This document shows positions 20,986 to 31,101 of a stretch of DNA of 64,000 nt, piece by piece. The position numbers and the translations under genes are program-made. Below the pieces are notes generated by a model, which was given only the letters and a program-made list of their open reading frames with translations, was not told the origin of the DNA and searched no databases. Positions within the stretch are counted from its first letter, which is position 1, and each line of letters begins with the position of its first letter. Source of the DNA: Roseiarcus sp963748545 (lineage in GTDB: Bacteria > Pseudomonadota > Alphaproteobacteria > Rhizobiales > Beijerinckiaceae); the NCBI GenBank assembly GCA_963748545.1, contig CAVVJO010000020.1, positions 1 through 64,000 on the forward strand. Direction: 5' to 3'.

Positions 20986-21265
20986 GCCATCGTTTGAAAT
21001 CGATCGGCAAGGCGAGGCGTTTCTGGATCCGTTGCAGTCAACCTTCCCTTTTCGTCTGTGTCCTTACTTTGCAGAAGGCGAGAGAACATTTGATAACTGA
21101 CCGCAGCGCGGGCAACGAGGCGGCAAATTGACGCGTCCCGCGCCAACCGCCGCAAGGCGCGGCGGTCAATTCGGTGAAGCAAGAAGTGAGCCGGTTTTGT
21201 CCGTTATCCGTAAAACGAAGCCGCCGCCGGACGGATTTGGACCGCAGCCGGCGCCAGCCGCCGTC

Positions 21266-21997
21266 TCACAGGAACGCCAGGCCGCCATTCACTGCGATCG
21301 TCTGGCCGGTGACGAAGCCGTTGCCGATCACCATCAGCGTCGCCTCAGCCACTTCTTCCGCCTCGCCCATCCTGCCCAGGGGAATGCGCGCAGCCACGCC
21401 CGCGGCCTTGAGGGGCGCGGCCATGTCAGTGTCGATCGGGCCGGGCGCGATGGCGTTGACGGTGACGCCGTCCTTGGCGACGCGCGCCGCGTAGCCGCGG
21501 GTCAGACCCTCGAGTCCAGCCTTGGAGGCGTTGTAGGCGACGCCGATGGCGCCGGCGCCGCGCGCTGCGACCGAGGAGAGGTTGACAATTCTGCCCCATC
21601 GTCGAGCCCGCATCCCGGGCAGGGCGGCTTCGGTGCACAGGTAGGCCGATTTCAGATTTGCCGCGAGCGTACGATCGAACGCGTTTTCGGCGCCATCGTC
21701 GAGCGCGACGCCCGCGTTATTGACCAGCACGTCGAGCGGGCCCAGATCGCGCGCGGCGCGCTCAAAGAGGTTTGCGACTTCGGCTGCGACCGATACGTCG
21801 GCGCGGATGGCGACCGCCCGGCCGCCGGCCGCGCAAATGCGTTCGACGACGGCGTCGGCTTCCTCCACGCGCGTCCGGAAATTCACGGCGACCGCCGCGC
21901 CGCACTCCGCGAGCGCAATCGCAATCGCCCGACCGATGCCGCGCGATCCGCCGGTGACCAGCGCGTTGCGTCCCGAAAGATCAATCCCAAAGGCCAT
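21266..21997 (-). CDS. SDR-family oxidoreductase (3-oxoacyl-ACP reductase-like)
   Basis: Classical short-chain dehydrogenase, 243 residues: TGGSRGIGRAIAIALAECGA (NADP-type GxxxGxG), ADVSVAAEVANLF, LVNNAGVALDD, active-site Ser in VNLSSVAARG, and the YNASK catalytic Tyr-Lys. The end GQTIAVNGGLAFL resembles FabG-type reductases. The start at 21997 has a GGAGGAAGCC ribosome site; the frame is open further upstream to 22285 but has no family sequence there. Upstream (21998-22278) is the divergent promoter region with the DUF2852 gene. Confidence 0.9.
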   Translation of the reverse strand: MAFGIDLSGRNALVTGGSRGIGRAIAIALAECGAAVAVNFRTRVEEADAVVERICAAGGRAVAIRADVSVAAEVANLFERAARDLGPLDVLVNNAGVALDDGAENAFDRTLAANLKSAYLCTEAALPGMRARRWGRIVNLSSVAARGAGAIGVAYNASKAGLEGLTRGYAARVAKDGVTVNAIAPGPIDTDMAAPLKAAGVAARIPLGRMGEAEEVAEATLMVIGNGFVTGQTIAVNGGLAFL

Positions 21998-22278
21998 GGC
22001 TTCCTCCGCTGCGAGTTCGGTCTGGGGATTGTCGAGGCAGATGGCTGCGCTGTCGAATTGCCCCGAATCGCCGCCGAAAGCCTCGACGCCTTGACCGTCT
22101 CGATGTAAGCTCTCCTTACATGGCCTCGCGCAAATCCTCAGCCTCTCGCAGGACTTACGCTGCGCTCCCAACTCCTGGGACGCCATAACGCTCGGCCACG
22201 GCCCCAGGCCCCCAGATCGGGCTTGACAATCGCGTCCGATAAAGTAAATGTTCATTACATTCACGAGCGAGACACGCC

Positions 22279-22737
22279 ATGCCAATCGTTCTCACAGTTC
22301 TGGGGTTTCTGTGGTGGTGGCCGGTAGGGCTGCTGTTTCTCGCCTTCCTCATCGCGCGCAGGCGGCGCAGGTTTTCCGGTCTCCCCGCTTACGCATGGGA
22401 GGGAGCGGCGCTCGACCGCGACCGCGCCGCGGATCGCTGGGAGCGCAAGGCGGCCCGCATGCAGCTTAAGATGGAGCGCATCCGCGACAAGATGGATCGG
22501 GTCGGGCGCGGCGGCGGGTTCGGTCTTAGCGCAAGCGGCAATCGCGCGTTCGACGACTATCGCGCGGAAACGCTGAAGCGCCTGGAAGACGAGCAACGCG
22601 AGTTCAAGGATTTCCTGGCGCGGCTGCGCTTCGCCAAGGATCGCGCCGAGTTCGATCAGTTTATGGGCGCGCGGCGGCGGCCGCCTCTGGACCCGGAATC
22701 GCAAACCGATCCGACCGCGGCGGCTCCGCGCGACTAA
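22279..22737 (+). CDS. DUF2852 protein 1
   Basis: A 152-residue protein with one N-terminal membrane helix (LTVLGFLWWWPVGLLFLAFL) followed by a basic patch and a long charged helix/coiled-coil (RAFDDYRAETLKRLEDEQRE, FKDFLARLRFAKDRAEFDQF). The block NxAFDxYRxxTLxxLExEqxEFxxFLxxLRxAKDxxEFDxFM is the DUF2852 hallmark. Function is unknown. It shares domain and orientation with the gene 161 bases downstream, so the two are likely paralogous partners. The inter-gene stretch has a GC-rich hairpin (GCCCGCGC / GCGCGGGC) near 22747. Confidence 0.85.
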   Translation: MPIVLTVLGFLWWWPVGLLFLAFLIARRRRRFSGLPAYAWEGAALDRDRAADRWERKAARMQLKMERIRDKMDRVGRGGGFGLSASGNRAFDDYRAETLKRLEDEQREFKDFLARLRFAKDRAEFDQFMGARRRPPLDPESQTDPTAAAPRD

Positions 22738-22897
22738 AACTTTCCCTTGCCCGCGCGCCGGCGCGGGCCGACCGAGCGGGCTCCGATTTTTCCGCTCGCC
22801 GCTCTTGCGCAGCCAGAAGCCGGCGCCAATGTTTCAATCGCTCGGGAGACATGACGCCGGCGGCGTCGACGCTCAAGGGCAATCAAGGAGGTCCATT

Positions 22898-23422
22898 ATG
22901 GGCACGGCGGACAATACGATGGGCGGCGGCTACGGCGCGCGGGAATTCGGCCCGAGCGACTGGGCGAACGCCCGGTGGCGGCGAACCGGCACGCGCTGGA
23001 CGCCGTTCGAGATCGTCGCGGTCATTCTCGGCTTCATCGTCTTCTGGCCGATCGGTCTCGCGATCCTCGCCTACAAATACTGGCAGCGCCAGAGCGGCGG
23101 CCCCGATCTGCAAACCTTCGCAACGGCAAGATGGCAGGATGCGCGCACCATGATGTCCTCGAATTCTTCGTCCTGGGGCTGCGGCGCGATGAAGCGCGCG
23201 AGCCGCTACTACGCCTCGGCCACCGGAAACATGGCTTTTGACGAGTGGCGGACGGCTGAGCTCGCCCGGCTCGACGAGGAGCGCCGCAAGCTCGACGACG
23301 CTCGCGCCGAATTCGCCGAATATGTCGAGGCGATCCGCCGCGCCAAGGACCGCGAGGAGTTCGACCGGTTCATGGCTGAGCGTCGGGCCCGGCCCGCGAA
23401 CGACAGCGCCCAGCCGACCTGA
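22898..23422 (+). CDS. DUF2852 protein 2
   Basis: A 174-residue protein of the same family: WTPFEIVAVILGFIVFWPIG is the membrane helix, then a low-complexity Ser stretch and the hallmark block NMAFDEWRTAELARLDEERR followed by EYVEAIRRAKDREEFDRFMA. AAGGAGG at about 22886-22892 fits the ATG at 22898. It is followed by a strong terminator at 23451. The pair probably forms one inner-membrane complex of unknown role. Confidence 0.87.
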   Translation: MGTADNTMGGGYGAREFGPSDWANARWRRTGTRWTPFEIVAVILGFIVFWPIGLAILAYKYWQRQSGGPDLQTFATARWQDARTMMSSNSSSWGCGAMKRASRYYASATGNMAFDEWRTAELARLDEERRKLDDARAEFAEYVEAIRRAKDREEFDRFMAERRARPANDSAQPT

Positions 23423-23450
23423 TTTCGTCGCTTTCGGCCTGGAAACAAGG

Positions 23451-23482
23451 AAAGCCCCTTAGTCTATCGACTGAGGGGCTTT
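23451..23482 (+). terminator. Rho-independent terminator after the DUF2852 pair
   Basis: A 14-base stem (AAAGCCCCTTAGTC / GACTGAGGGGCTTT, one G-U pair) with a TATC loop, followed by TTCC within a T run. Ends the DUF2852 transcript just upstream of the peptide-binding-protein gene. Confidence 0.85.
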
Positions 23483-23551
23483 TTCCTGCTTGACGGTCTT
23501 GCGGCGCGCAATGCTATGCTCCGGCGCCTCTTCGCTTCCGGAGCCTTTTTT

Positions 23552-25033
23552 ATGCGTCGCGCAACCCGTCTTCTGATCTCCGCCGCCCTCGCGCTCGTCG
23601 CATCCACAGGGCTCGCCTTGGCCAAGGATAGCGTCACGATCGGCATCGTGCTCGAGCCGCCTGGGCTCGATCCGACCACGGCGCCGGCTGCGGCGATCGG
23701 CCAGCTCACGCATTATACGATCTACGAGGGCCTGACGAAGATCAACGAAGACTATTCGGTGACGCCCCTCTTGGCTGAAAAGTGGGCGTTCTCGCCCGAC
23801 CTCAAGACGCTCACCTTCACCCTCAAGCCGAACGTCAAGTTCCAGGATGGCGAGCCGTTCACCTCCAAGGACGTCAAGGCCTCGTTCGAGCGCTACGGCG
23901 CCAAGGACTCGACCAACAAGGACAAGGCCTTCTTCGCCTCGATCGAGTCGATCGACACGCCCGATCCGATGACCGTCGTGCTGCATTTCAAAGAGCCGAG
24001 CTTTCAGGCGCTCTATCATCTGGGCACCGAAACGTCCGTAATCATCGATGAAAAGAGCGCGGCCTCCGCCGCGACCAATCCCGTGGGAACGGGCCCGTAC
24101 AAGTTCGGCTCGTGGACCAAAGGGGCCTCGCTCACCCTCGACAAGTGGGACGGCTATCGGGACGCGGACAAGGTTCCCCTCGCCCACGCGACCTTCCGCT
24201 TCATCTCCGACCCCTCAGCCGAGGTCACGGCGCTGCTCGCCGGCGACGTCGACGTCTTCGCCAACCTTCAGAACATCCAGGCGCTTGGCCAGTTCAAGGA
24301 CAACCCGAAGTTTCAGACGTTGATCGGGGGCACCGAAGGCAAGACAATCCTGGCGATCAACAACAAGAAGAAGCCGCTCGACGACGTCAGAGTGCGGCAG
24401 GCGATCGCGTACGCCATCGACCGCAAGGCGATCATCGACGGCGCGATGGATGGGCTCGGGACTCCGATCGGCAGCCACCTGACCCCGAACGATCCCGGCT
24501 ATATCGATCTCACCGGCATGTATCCGCATGATCCCGAAAAGGCGAAGGCGCTCTTGAAGGAGGCCGGCGTCGCCACGCCGTTGGACCTCACGCTGATCCT
24601 GCCGCCGCCGGCCTATGCGCGCCAGGGGGGCCAGATCATCGCCGCGGAACTGGCGGAGGTCGGCATCAACGCCAAGATCCAGGAGGTGGAATGGGCGCAG
24701 TGGCTCAGCGGCGTCTACAAGGACAAAAACTACGATCTCACCATCGTCAACCACGTCGAGCCGCTCGACATCGGCATCTACGCCAATCCCAACTACTACT
24801 TCCAGTATGACAGCCAGGCCTTTCGCGACATCAACGCGAAGATCACCTCGGCGGCGAGCCTCGACGCCCTCAAGGAAGCGCTCGGCGAGGCGCAGAAGAA
24901 GATCGCCGAGGACAGCGTCAACGCCTTCCTGTTCCAGTATCCGAACGTGACGGTCGCAGACGCGAACTTGAAGGGGCTGTGGAAGAACGCGCCGCTCTCC
25001 GCGACCGACCTCGCGGCGATCTCGTGGAAGTGA
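23552..25033 (+). CDS. Peptide-type ABC importer substrate-binding protein (SBP family 5)
   Basis: Periplasmic binding protein of the DppA/OppA cluster, 493 residues. Signal peptide MRRATRLLISAALALVASTG then LALA; mature start KDSVTIGIVLEPPGLDPTT; family blocks LAEKWAFSPDLKTLTFTLKP, FQDGEPFTSKDVKASFERYG, NPVGTGPYKFGSW and VRQAIAYAIDRKAIIDGAMD. It lies 13 bases before an amidase gene in the same direction. No permease genes adjoin it, so it probably serves the importer at 15558-19269, which lacks a binding protein; in relatives such genes often form one operon with an amidase (recollection). Confidence 0.93.
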   Translation: MRRATRLLISAALALVASTGLALAKDSVTIGIVLEPPGLDPTTAPAAAIGQLTHYTIYEGLTKINEDYSVTPLLAEKWAFSPDLKTLTFTLKPNVKFQDGEPFTSKDVKASFERYGAKDSTNKDKAFFASIESIDTPDPMTVVLHFKEPSFQALYHLGTETSVIIDEKSAASAATNPVGTGPYKFGSWTKGASLTLDKWDGYRDADKVPLAHATFRFISDPSAEVTALLAGDVDVFANLQNIQALGQFKDNPKFQTLIGGTEGKTILAINNKKKPLDDVRVRQAIAYAIDRKAIIDGAMDGLGTPIGSHLTPNDPGYIDLTGMYPHDPEKAKALLKEAGVATPLDLTLILPPPAYARQGGQIIAAELAEVGINAKIQEVEWAQWLSGVYKDKNYDLTIVNHVEPLDIGIYANPNYYFQYDSQAFRDINAKITSAASLDALKEALGEAQKKIAEDSVNAFLFQYPNVTVADANLKGLWKNAPLSATDLAAISWK

Positions 25034-25046
25034 GCGCGGGCAGGGC

Positions 25047-26451
25047 ATGACCTCCTCGCAGCCATTTCGCTGGTCGGCGCTCGAACTCCTGAACGCCTAC
25101 CGGACGCGAAACCTGTCGCCGGCCGAGGCGATGGCCTCGGTCATCGCCCGCGTCGAGGCGTTCGAGCCGCATATCGCGGCGACCTGGCTCTATGCGCCCG
25201 AGCGCGCGCTCAAAGAGGCGCGCGCGTCCGAAGCGCGCTGGATGAGAGCGGAGCCGATCGGCCCGCTCGACGGCGTGCCGGCGACCATCAAGGACAACAT
25301 CGCTACGAAGGGCGAGCCGACGCCGGTCGGCACCGCGGCGGCCGACATGACGCCGGCGGAAGCCGACGCGCCGCCGGCCGCGCGGCTGCGCGAGGCCGGC
25401 GCGATCCTGTTCGCCAAGACGACAATGCCCGACTACGGCATGCTGTCGTCGGGCTTGTCGAGCCATCATCCGCTCGCGCGCAATCCGTGGAAGCTCGACC
25501 GCAATCCCGGCGGATCGTCGGCGGGGGCGGGGGCGGCCGCCTCAGCGCTCTATGGGCCGCTTCATGTCGGCACCGACATCGGCGGATCGGTCCGCCTGCC
25601 GGCCGGATGGTGCGGGATCGTCGGCTTGAAGCCGACCGCCGGGCGCGTGCCGGTCGATCCGCCCTATGTCGGCCGGGTCGCCGGCCCGATGACGCGCGAT
25701 GTCGCCGACGCCGGCCTGATGATGGCCACGCTGACGCGGCCCGACGCGCGCGACTATACCAGCCTCGATTATCAGACGCTCGACTGGACGGTTCGGCCGG
25801 CCTCGCTGAAGGGCCTTCGCATCGGGCTCCTGCTCGAGGCCGGCTGCGGCGCGCTTCCGGGGCCGGAGAGCTCGCGCCGCGGTCGAGCGGGCCGCGCGCG
25901 ACTTCGAGGCAACGGGGGCTGAGGTCGCGAGGCTTCCGCCGTTTCTGACGCAAGACATGCTCGACGGGCTCGACCATTTCTGGCGCACGCGGGCGCTCAT
26001 CGACATCAAGCTGCTGACGCCAGAAAAACGCGCCTCCGTGTTGCCGTTCATCCGCGAATGGGCGGAGTTGGCCGACGGTTTTTCCGGGAGCCATGTGTTC
26101 CGCGGCTTCAGCCAGATCGCTGCGATGCAGAAGGCGGCCATATTGGCGACGCAGCCGTTCGACTACGTCCTGACCCCGACCGCGCCGATCACGGCCTTTC
26201 CGGCCGAATGGGCCTCGCCGAGCCGCGACCCTTTGAACCCGCTGCCCCACATCGGCTTTACAGTGGCGTTCAACATGTCCGGGCAACCGGCGGCCTCTAT
26301 CCCCTGCGGCTTTTCCAGCGAGGGCCTGCCGATCGGGTTGCAGATCGCGGGGCGGCGATATGACGACGTCGGGGTGCTCGCCGTTGCGCGGGCCTACGAG
26401 CAGATCCGCTCGGCGGAGATGCGGCCGTGGCCCGAGCCGCCGGCGCGGTGA
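25047..26451 (+). CDS. Amidase, amidase-signature family (frameshift near 25865)
   Basis: Ser-cisSer-Lys hydrolase acting on a small amide. The triad is visible: Lys in DGVPATIKDNIATKG, cis-Ser in RNPGGSSAGAGAA, nucleophile Ser in HVGTDIGGSVRLPAG. The frame breaks near 25860-25870; removing one base (about GAG-a-GCT) joins the upstream part to ARAAVERAARDFEATGAEVA and onward through TQPFDYVLTPTAPI and MSGQPAASIPCGFS to the stop at 26449-26451, giving about 468 residues, normal for the family. Linked by 13 bases to the peptide-binding protein, which suggests it hydrolyses the imported compound. Confidence 0.88.
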
Positions 26452-26582
26452 CAACCGCGATGCCTGGAGGGTGGCCGCAGGAAGGCTCGACGCGACGTGC
26501 CGGCGGAAGCCCGATCTCGGTGGATGGGGCGCAAGCATCCTTGCAAGGGGCTCAGTCGTGAACGGCGGGGCGCCCCGAAGGG

Positions 26583-27069
26583 TTATGCGGGACTTGCCCA
26601 GTCGTCGGTTGCGCTTTTGGATCCGAAAAGATTTGTATATTCAATTGTCTGGAAGGTGAACTGGAGGTCTTCGAGTTCCGAAACGCTCTTTGTAGATTGC
26701 CTGGCCGAACCCAGGACATGATTGACGTAACCCGAGATAGTCGCGTTGTTGAGGGTGATCTTGGAAAGGACGACCCCTCCGCTCCCCGGAAGCGGGCTGG
26801 TCATTGATCTCGATGATGACCGAATTCAGCAATTCGCCCGTGCAGTAAGCTTGGAAAAGCTGAGGCGAAGCCGGATCTGTTTCCTTGGTGATCGAGATGG
26901 GTTTGGGGTGGCGGCCGCGCGTCTGGCCGGCCGCTTCGACCTTGATCAGGGAAAATATCTGGTTGAAGTTGCGAGGGGTGATGGCGTGTGATCCGTACGA
27001 CAGGCCACGCAGCACGCCGCCGGCGTGCGCACTCCGCCCTCGGCAATGGACTGACACGTGAAATGACAT
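26583..27069 (-). CDS. hcp: Hcp-family type VI secretion tube/effector protein (frameshifted, orphan)
   Basis: Hcp forms the hexameric tube of type VI secretion. Reading left from 27069: SFHVSVHCRG, GLSYGSHAITPR, KPISITKETDPASPQLFQAY, NSVIIEINDQPASG. The frame then shifts near 26785 in a G-rich stretch and continues VVLSKITLNNATISGY, SELEDLQFTFQTIEYTN and SKSATDDWASPA. The pattern (ITKExxxASPQLFQA, ITLxNAxISxY, FTFQxIEYTN, SATDDW) is the Hcp family. No other type VI gene (tssB/C, vgrG, clpV) is in the window. Joined length is about 160 residues. It may be an orphan hcp served by a cluster elsewhere, or a relic. Confidence 0.8.
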
Positions 27070-27290
27070 CTGCGGCCTCCAAATCTTGACCTCGCAGGGA
27101 CACTCTGTTTCTGCACGCGGGAGGGTCCGCATACGGTAACATTCGGCCCGCAGACGTCGCTACAGCGAATTTGCAGCGATCGCGTGGGGAAAGGTCCGCC
27201 AGAAATGAGAAAGGGCCTTCTTTTCCGATGGCGAGGGCTGCGGAGAGGCGATCGGGCGCGGCACGCCTATCCGGCAACGGGAGTCGAGGG

Positions 27291-28190
27291 CTAATTCGTG
27301 AGCTTAAGCGCCGTCCCGTTCCACTCCGCCACCAGGTCCGACAGCATCGGCACGTAATCGTCGCCGTGCCCGGTCGCGACCGCCTGCGCATAAGCATTCC
27401 GCACCGCCGCGCCGACCGGATTGGCGACGCCGAGCGCGAGCGCGAAGCCGGCGAGATAAGTCATGTCCTTCGAGGCGTTCGCCAACGTGAAGCGATGGGC
27501 GTTGCGGTCGCGCTCGATCAGGTATTTTCGGAAGGTTTGGTAGAAGGGGCAGTCCATCCGGCCGTTGCTGATCACGGCGTCGAACACCTTTGGGGAGAGG
27601 CCGGCCTTGGCGCCGACCGTCAGGGCTTCCGAATAGAGCGCCGCATAGCCCATCGACACGAAATTGTTGAGAAGCTTCATCGTGTGGCCGGTGCCGACGG
27701 GCCCGGTCTCGACGATGCGGCCGGCGAAGGCTTTCAGGATCGGCATGGCGCGGGCGACAGCGGCGGGGTCGCCGCCGACCATCACGTCGAGCGCGCCCTC
27801 CCAGGCGTCCTTCGGCGTGCGGCTCAAGGGGGCGTCGATGAATGTGATCCCCTTCGGCGCCAGCTCCGCCGCAAGGCGCCGGGTCGAGGCCGGCTCGGAC
27901 GTCGAGCAGTCGATGACGAGCAGGGGTTTTCCGGCTGCGGCGAGACCGTCAGGACCCTGGACGACAGCTTCCACTTGGGGCGAGCCCGTGACGCAGAGGA
28001 CGACGACGTCGCTCGCCTCCGCGACCGCGCGCGCGCTCGCGGCCTCCTTCGCGCCGCGAGCCACGAGGTCGTCCACCGCCTCGCGCTTCCTGTGCGCCAG
28101 CACGGTCAGCGGAAAGCCTTTCTCGACGATATTCTTCGCCATGCCGTGGCCCATGAGCCCGACGCCGATGAAGCCGATGCGTTCCGTCAT
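27291..28190 (-). CDS. 3-hydroxyisobutyrate dehydrogenase-family oxidoreductase
   Basis: NAD(P)-dependent beta-hydroxyacid dehydrogenase, 299 residues: IGFIGVGLMGHGMAKNIVEK (dinucleotide site), VVVLCVTGSPQVEAVV, FIDAPLSRTPKDAWEGALDV, then GPVGTGHTMKLLNNFVSMGY with the conserved catalytic Lys. The start at 28190 has GGAG upstream and fits the family start MTERIGFIG. Substrate could be 3-hydroxyisobutyrate, tartronate semialdehyde or a related acid; neighbours do not decide. Confidence 0.9.
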   Translation of the reverse strand: MTERIGFIGVGLMGHGMAKNIVEKGFPLTVLAHRKREAVDDLVARGAKEAASARAVAEASDVVVLCVTGSPQVEAVVQGPDGLAAAGKPLLVIDCSTSEPASTRRLAAELAPKGITFIDAPLSRTPKDAWEGALDVMVGGDPAAVARAMPILKAFAGRIVETGPVGTGHTMKLLNNFVSMGYAALYSEALTVGAKAGLSPKVFDAVISNGRMDCPFYQTFRKYLIERDRNAHRFTLANASKDMTYLAGFALALGVANPVGAAVRNAYAQAVATGHGDDYVPMLSDLVAEWNGTALKLTN

Positions 28191-28462
28191 GTGGGAGTCT
28201 CCTTGCTCGTCGGTCGGACACTGACATGCCAGCGCTTGCGTGCAAATAGAATGCGAGCCGAAGCAGGGGCGGGCGCGCGCCAGCCTAATCAACAGGCCAT
28301 CACCCGGTCGGGAATCATCCGGAGATAGGGACGGCGTGAGTGATTTGCGCGAAGGGGTACCTCGAAAGCGCTACCCGGTTCGGGGCGACGGCTCTTGTCG
28401 AGCCGGTCTTAAGATGGCCCTCGATATTCCACGTTTTGTCGGAGCGGCTAAGGGCGGACAGG

Positions 28463-29309
28463 ATGGAAAGGCGATCATTCGGGGATGGAGTTTCCGTGTC
28501 CGTGCTCGGCGTCGGCTGCAGCCGGCTCGGTTCGGTCAGCAACCCGGCGCCGATGCGCGAGATCGAGGCCATGCTGGAGGCGGCCGTCGATGGCGGTGTG
28601 AACCTGTTCGACACTGCGGATATTTACGGCCAGGGCGACAGCGAGCGAACATTGGGACGACTGCTGCGGCGGCGTCGCGAGCGACTGTTCGTCGTCACCA
28701 AGGTCGGGGGCCGCCATGGCCGGTACGCGGAGGCGATCCGACTGGCGAAGCCGCTGCTGAGGCTGGTTGCGCGCTCGCATTCCAACGTGCGCGCCGCGGT
28801 CGTCAATGCCCGCACAGCCGCGGTCGTGCACGAGTTTTCGCCGTCCGACCTCCGCCTGGCGGTGGATGCGTCGCGGCGTCGACTTGGCCTGGACCGGCTC
28901 GACGGCTTGCTGCTGCACAGTCCGTCGGTCGAAACGTTGCGCGCGCCGGAGATTCACGCTTTTCTCGATGAGGTTTTGCGCGACGGCAAGGCGGCGCGGG
29001 TCGGCGCCTCGGTGGAACTCGGCCGATGCGTTGGTGGCCGCTGTTAAGATCCCCGCACTGACCATGCTTCAGGCTCCGATCGAGGTCGTCGAGGCGCTGG
29101 CCGGCAGCCCGACGCTAGAGACGATCCGCTCGCGCCGGATCGGCGTCTTCGTGCGGGAGCTGTTGCGCCGACCGGATCGCGCCTCGGTCGAACGGCCGTC
29201 CGCGCGCGCGGCCTTAAAGGCCGCGCTCGCCTCGGACGTGGTCACGGCCGCGATCATCGGCGTCAGCAGCCGCGAGCATGTGCGCGACTTGATGGAGGCC
29301 GTTCCATGA
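28463..29309 (+). CDS. Aldo/keto reductase (frameshift near 29020)
   Basis: NAD(P)H-dependent carbonyl reductase family. SVSVLGVGCSRLGSVS, NLFDTADIYGQGDSERTLGR (catalytic Asp/Tyr), LFVVTKVGGRHG (catalytic Lys) and LDRLDGLLLHSP mark the fold. Near 29020 one base appears inserted; the next frame continues ADALVAAVKIPALTMLQAPI to VTAAIIGVSSREHVRDLMEA and the stop. ATG 28463 is the best start (RMERRSFGDG). The stop overlaps the start of the GMC oxidoreductase (ATGA), so the two are co-translated. Confidence 0.85.
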
Positions 29310-31011
29310 CGCTCATAGCAGCCGAGGCGCTCGACGAGAGCGGGGCCACAGAGTCGGAGATCGCGATCGTCGGGGCCGGCGCGATCGGTGTGGCGCTTGC
29401 GCGTCGCCTCGCCGGTCGGGTCGGCCGCATCGCGCTGATCGAGGCGGGCGGAACAAAGTTCAAATCATCGGACAACCTTACGTTCTTCAAGGCCGAGCAG
29501 GTTGACGACAGCCGCCATGCGCCGACTGAACTTTATCGGCGGCGAATGCTGGGGGGCACGACGTCGGTGTGGGGCGGGCGTTGCATTCCGTTCGACCCGG
29601 AAGATTTTGCCCCGACCGCCGAGCGGCAAGGCTGGCCAATTCCCTACGCGGAGTTCGCCGCCAATCTGCCTGACGCCATCGACTTCCTTGAGGCCGGAAC
29701 GCCCAATTTCTCCGCGGATATCGCCTTGCCGGAGCATCCGGTTCGCCTCCGCGCACCCGCGAGCGACCTCGACCTCGGCCACATCGAGCGCTACAGCAAG
29801 CCAAGCGACGTCTGGCGGATTTCGGGCGATCAACTCAGCCGCGCTCCAGATGTTATGGTCATCCACGGGGCGGCCTGCACCCGCGTGCTCACCAATGCGG
29901 AAGGGACAGTCGCGACCGGGGTCGAGCTGAGGACTGCATCCGGCCGCAGCCATAGGGTGCTTGCGCCGACGATCGTGTTGGCTTGCGGAGGTCTCGAAAC
30001 CCCTCGCCTCCTATTGGCCTCGCGGAGCGCCCGGTCGTGCGGCCTCGGCAATGAGCGCGACCTCGTCGGTCGCTTCTACATGACCCATTTGGTCAGCAGC
30101 GCCCACAATGCAGGCTTGCTCCAGTTCGCCGCGCCGGAAACGGCGCGCGCTTTCGACTATTTGACGACTGCGGACGGCGTGTATGGACGTCGGATGATCC
30201 TGCTGTCGCCCGAGGCTCGCAAGCGAGACAGCCTGCCGAACATCGTGTTCCGCCCGACGCGGCCGCCGATCGACGACGCCTCGCATGGCGACCCGGTGCT
30301 GTCGGCGATGTTCCTCGTGCGCCGCCTGGTCATCCCGCCGGAATACGCGCGCAGCCTCACGGCGCGGCTCGACGAATTCTCCGCTTTGCGGACGTGGCGG
30401 GAGCATGGCGGCAACATCGTCATGGGAGCGCCCGGTGTGATGCGCTTCGGCGCCAACTGGCTTCGTCGCCGCGTGTTCGCCGCGCGCAAGCTACCGTCTG
30501 TGTTCCTGTACAGCCGGAGCGGCGCCTATCCCCTGGAATTCAACGCGGAGCAGATGCCGAACCCGGACTCGCGGGTCATGCTCGGGCGCGAGACCGACCC
30601 CATGGGCGTGCCGCGGCTGGTGGTTCAGTGGCGGTTCCGCGAGGCCGAGCTGGACGCGATCGAGCGCGCCTATCGCGTGCTGGCGGCCGCAGTGGCGCGC
30701 AGCGGCCTGGGAGAGGTTCAGCTCGGCTCCGATTTCGCGACCGCCCTGCGGCAGGCGATGGTGCCGCAGGGCGGCCACAATATCGGGACCGTCCGCATGG
30801 GCGCCCATCCATCCAACAGCGTCGTGGACCCGCAAGGCGAGCTCTGGGGCACGCGCGGCGTCTTCGTGGCGGGAACAGGCGTTCTCCCGACATCAGGTTT
30901 CGCCAATCCCACCCTGACGGCGGTCGCGCTTCGTTTCGGCTCGCCGAGCATCTCGTCTCGCGTCTCAGCGCGCCGAGCATTTCGTCACGCGCGACATTGG
31001 CGGCCGAGTAG
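29306..31011 (+). CDS. GMC-family FAD oxidoreductase (frameshift near 30940)
   Basis: FAD-dependent oxidoreductase of the glucose-methanol-choline family, about 568 residues once joined. N-terminal SEIAIVGAGAIGVALARRLA (FAD site), RRRMLGGTTSVWGGRCIPFD (GMC signature-like), LACGGLETPRLLL, the active-site region QGGHNIGTVRMGAHP, and GVFVAGTGVLPTSGFANPTL. Close to the end, after TLTAVAL, one base is missing and the frame shift gives RLAEHLVSRLSAPSISSRAT to a stop at 31011. It has no signal peptide. Overlaps the aldo/keto reductase; the pair likely acts on the same alcohol/sugar compound. Confidence 0.87.
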
Positions 31012-31101
31012 CTCAGGCCGTCGCCATCGCGTCCCTCGGCAGAGCGGCAACCTCGCGGTGACAACCCCCATGTGTGCGGGCCGGCGCGAGGCCAGGCCGC
31101 G

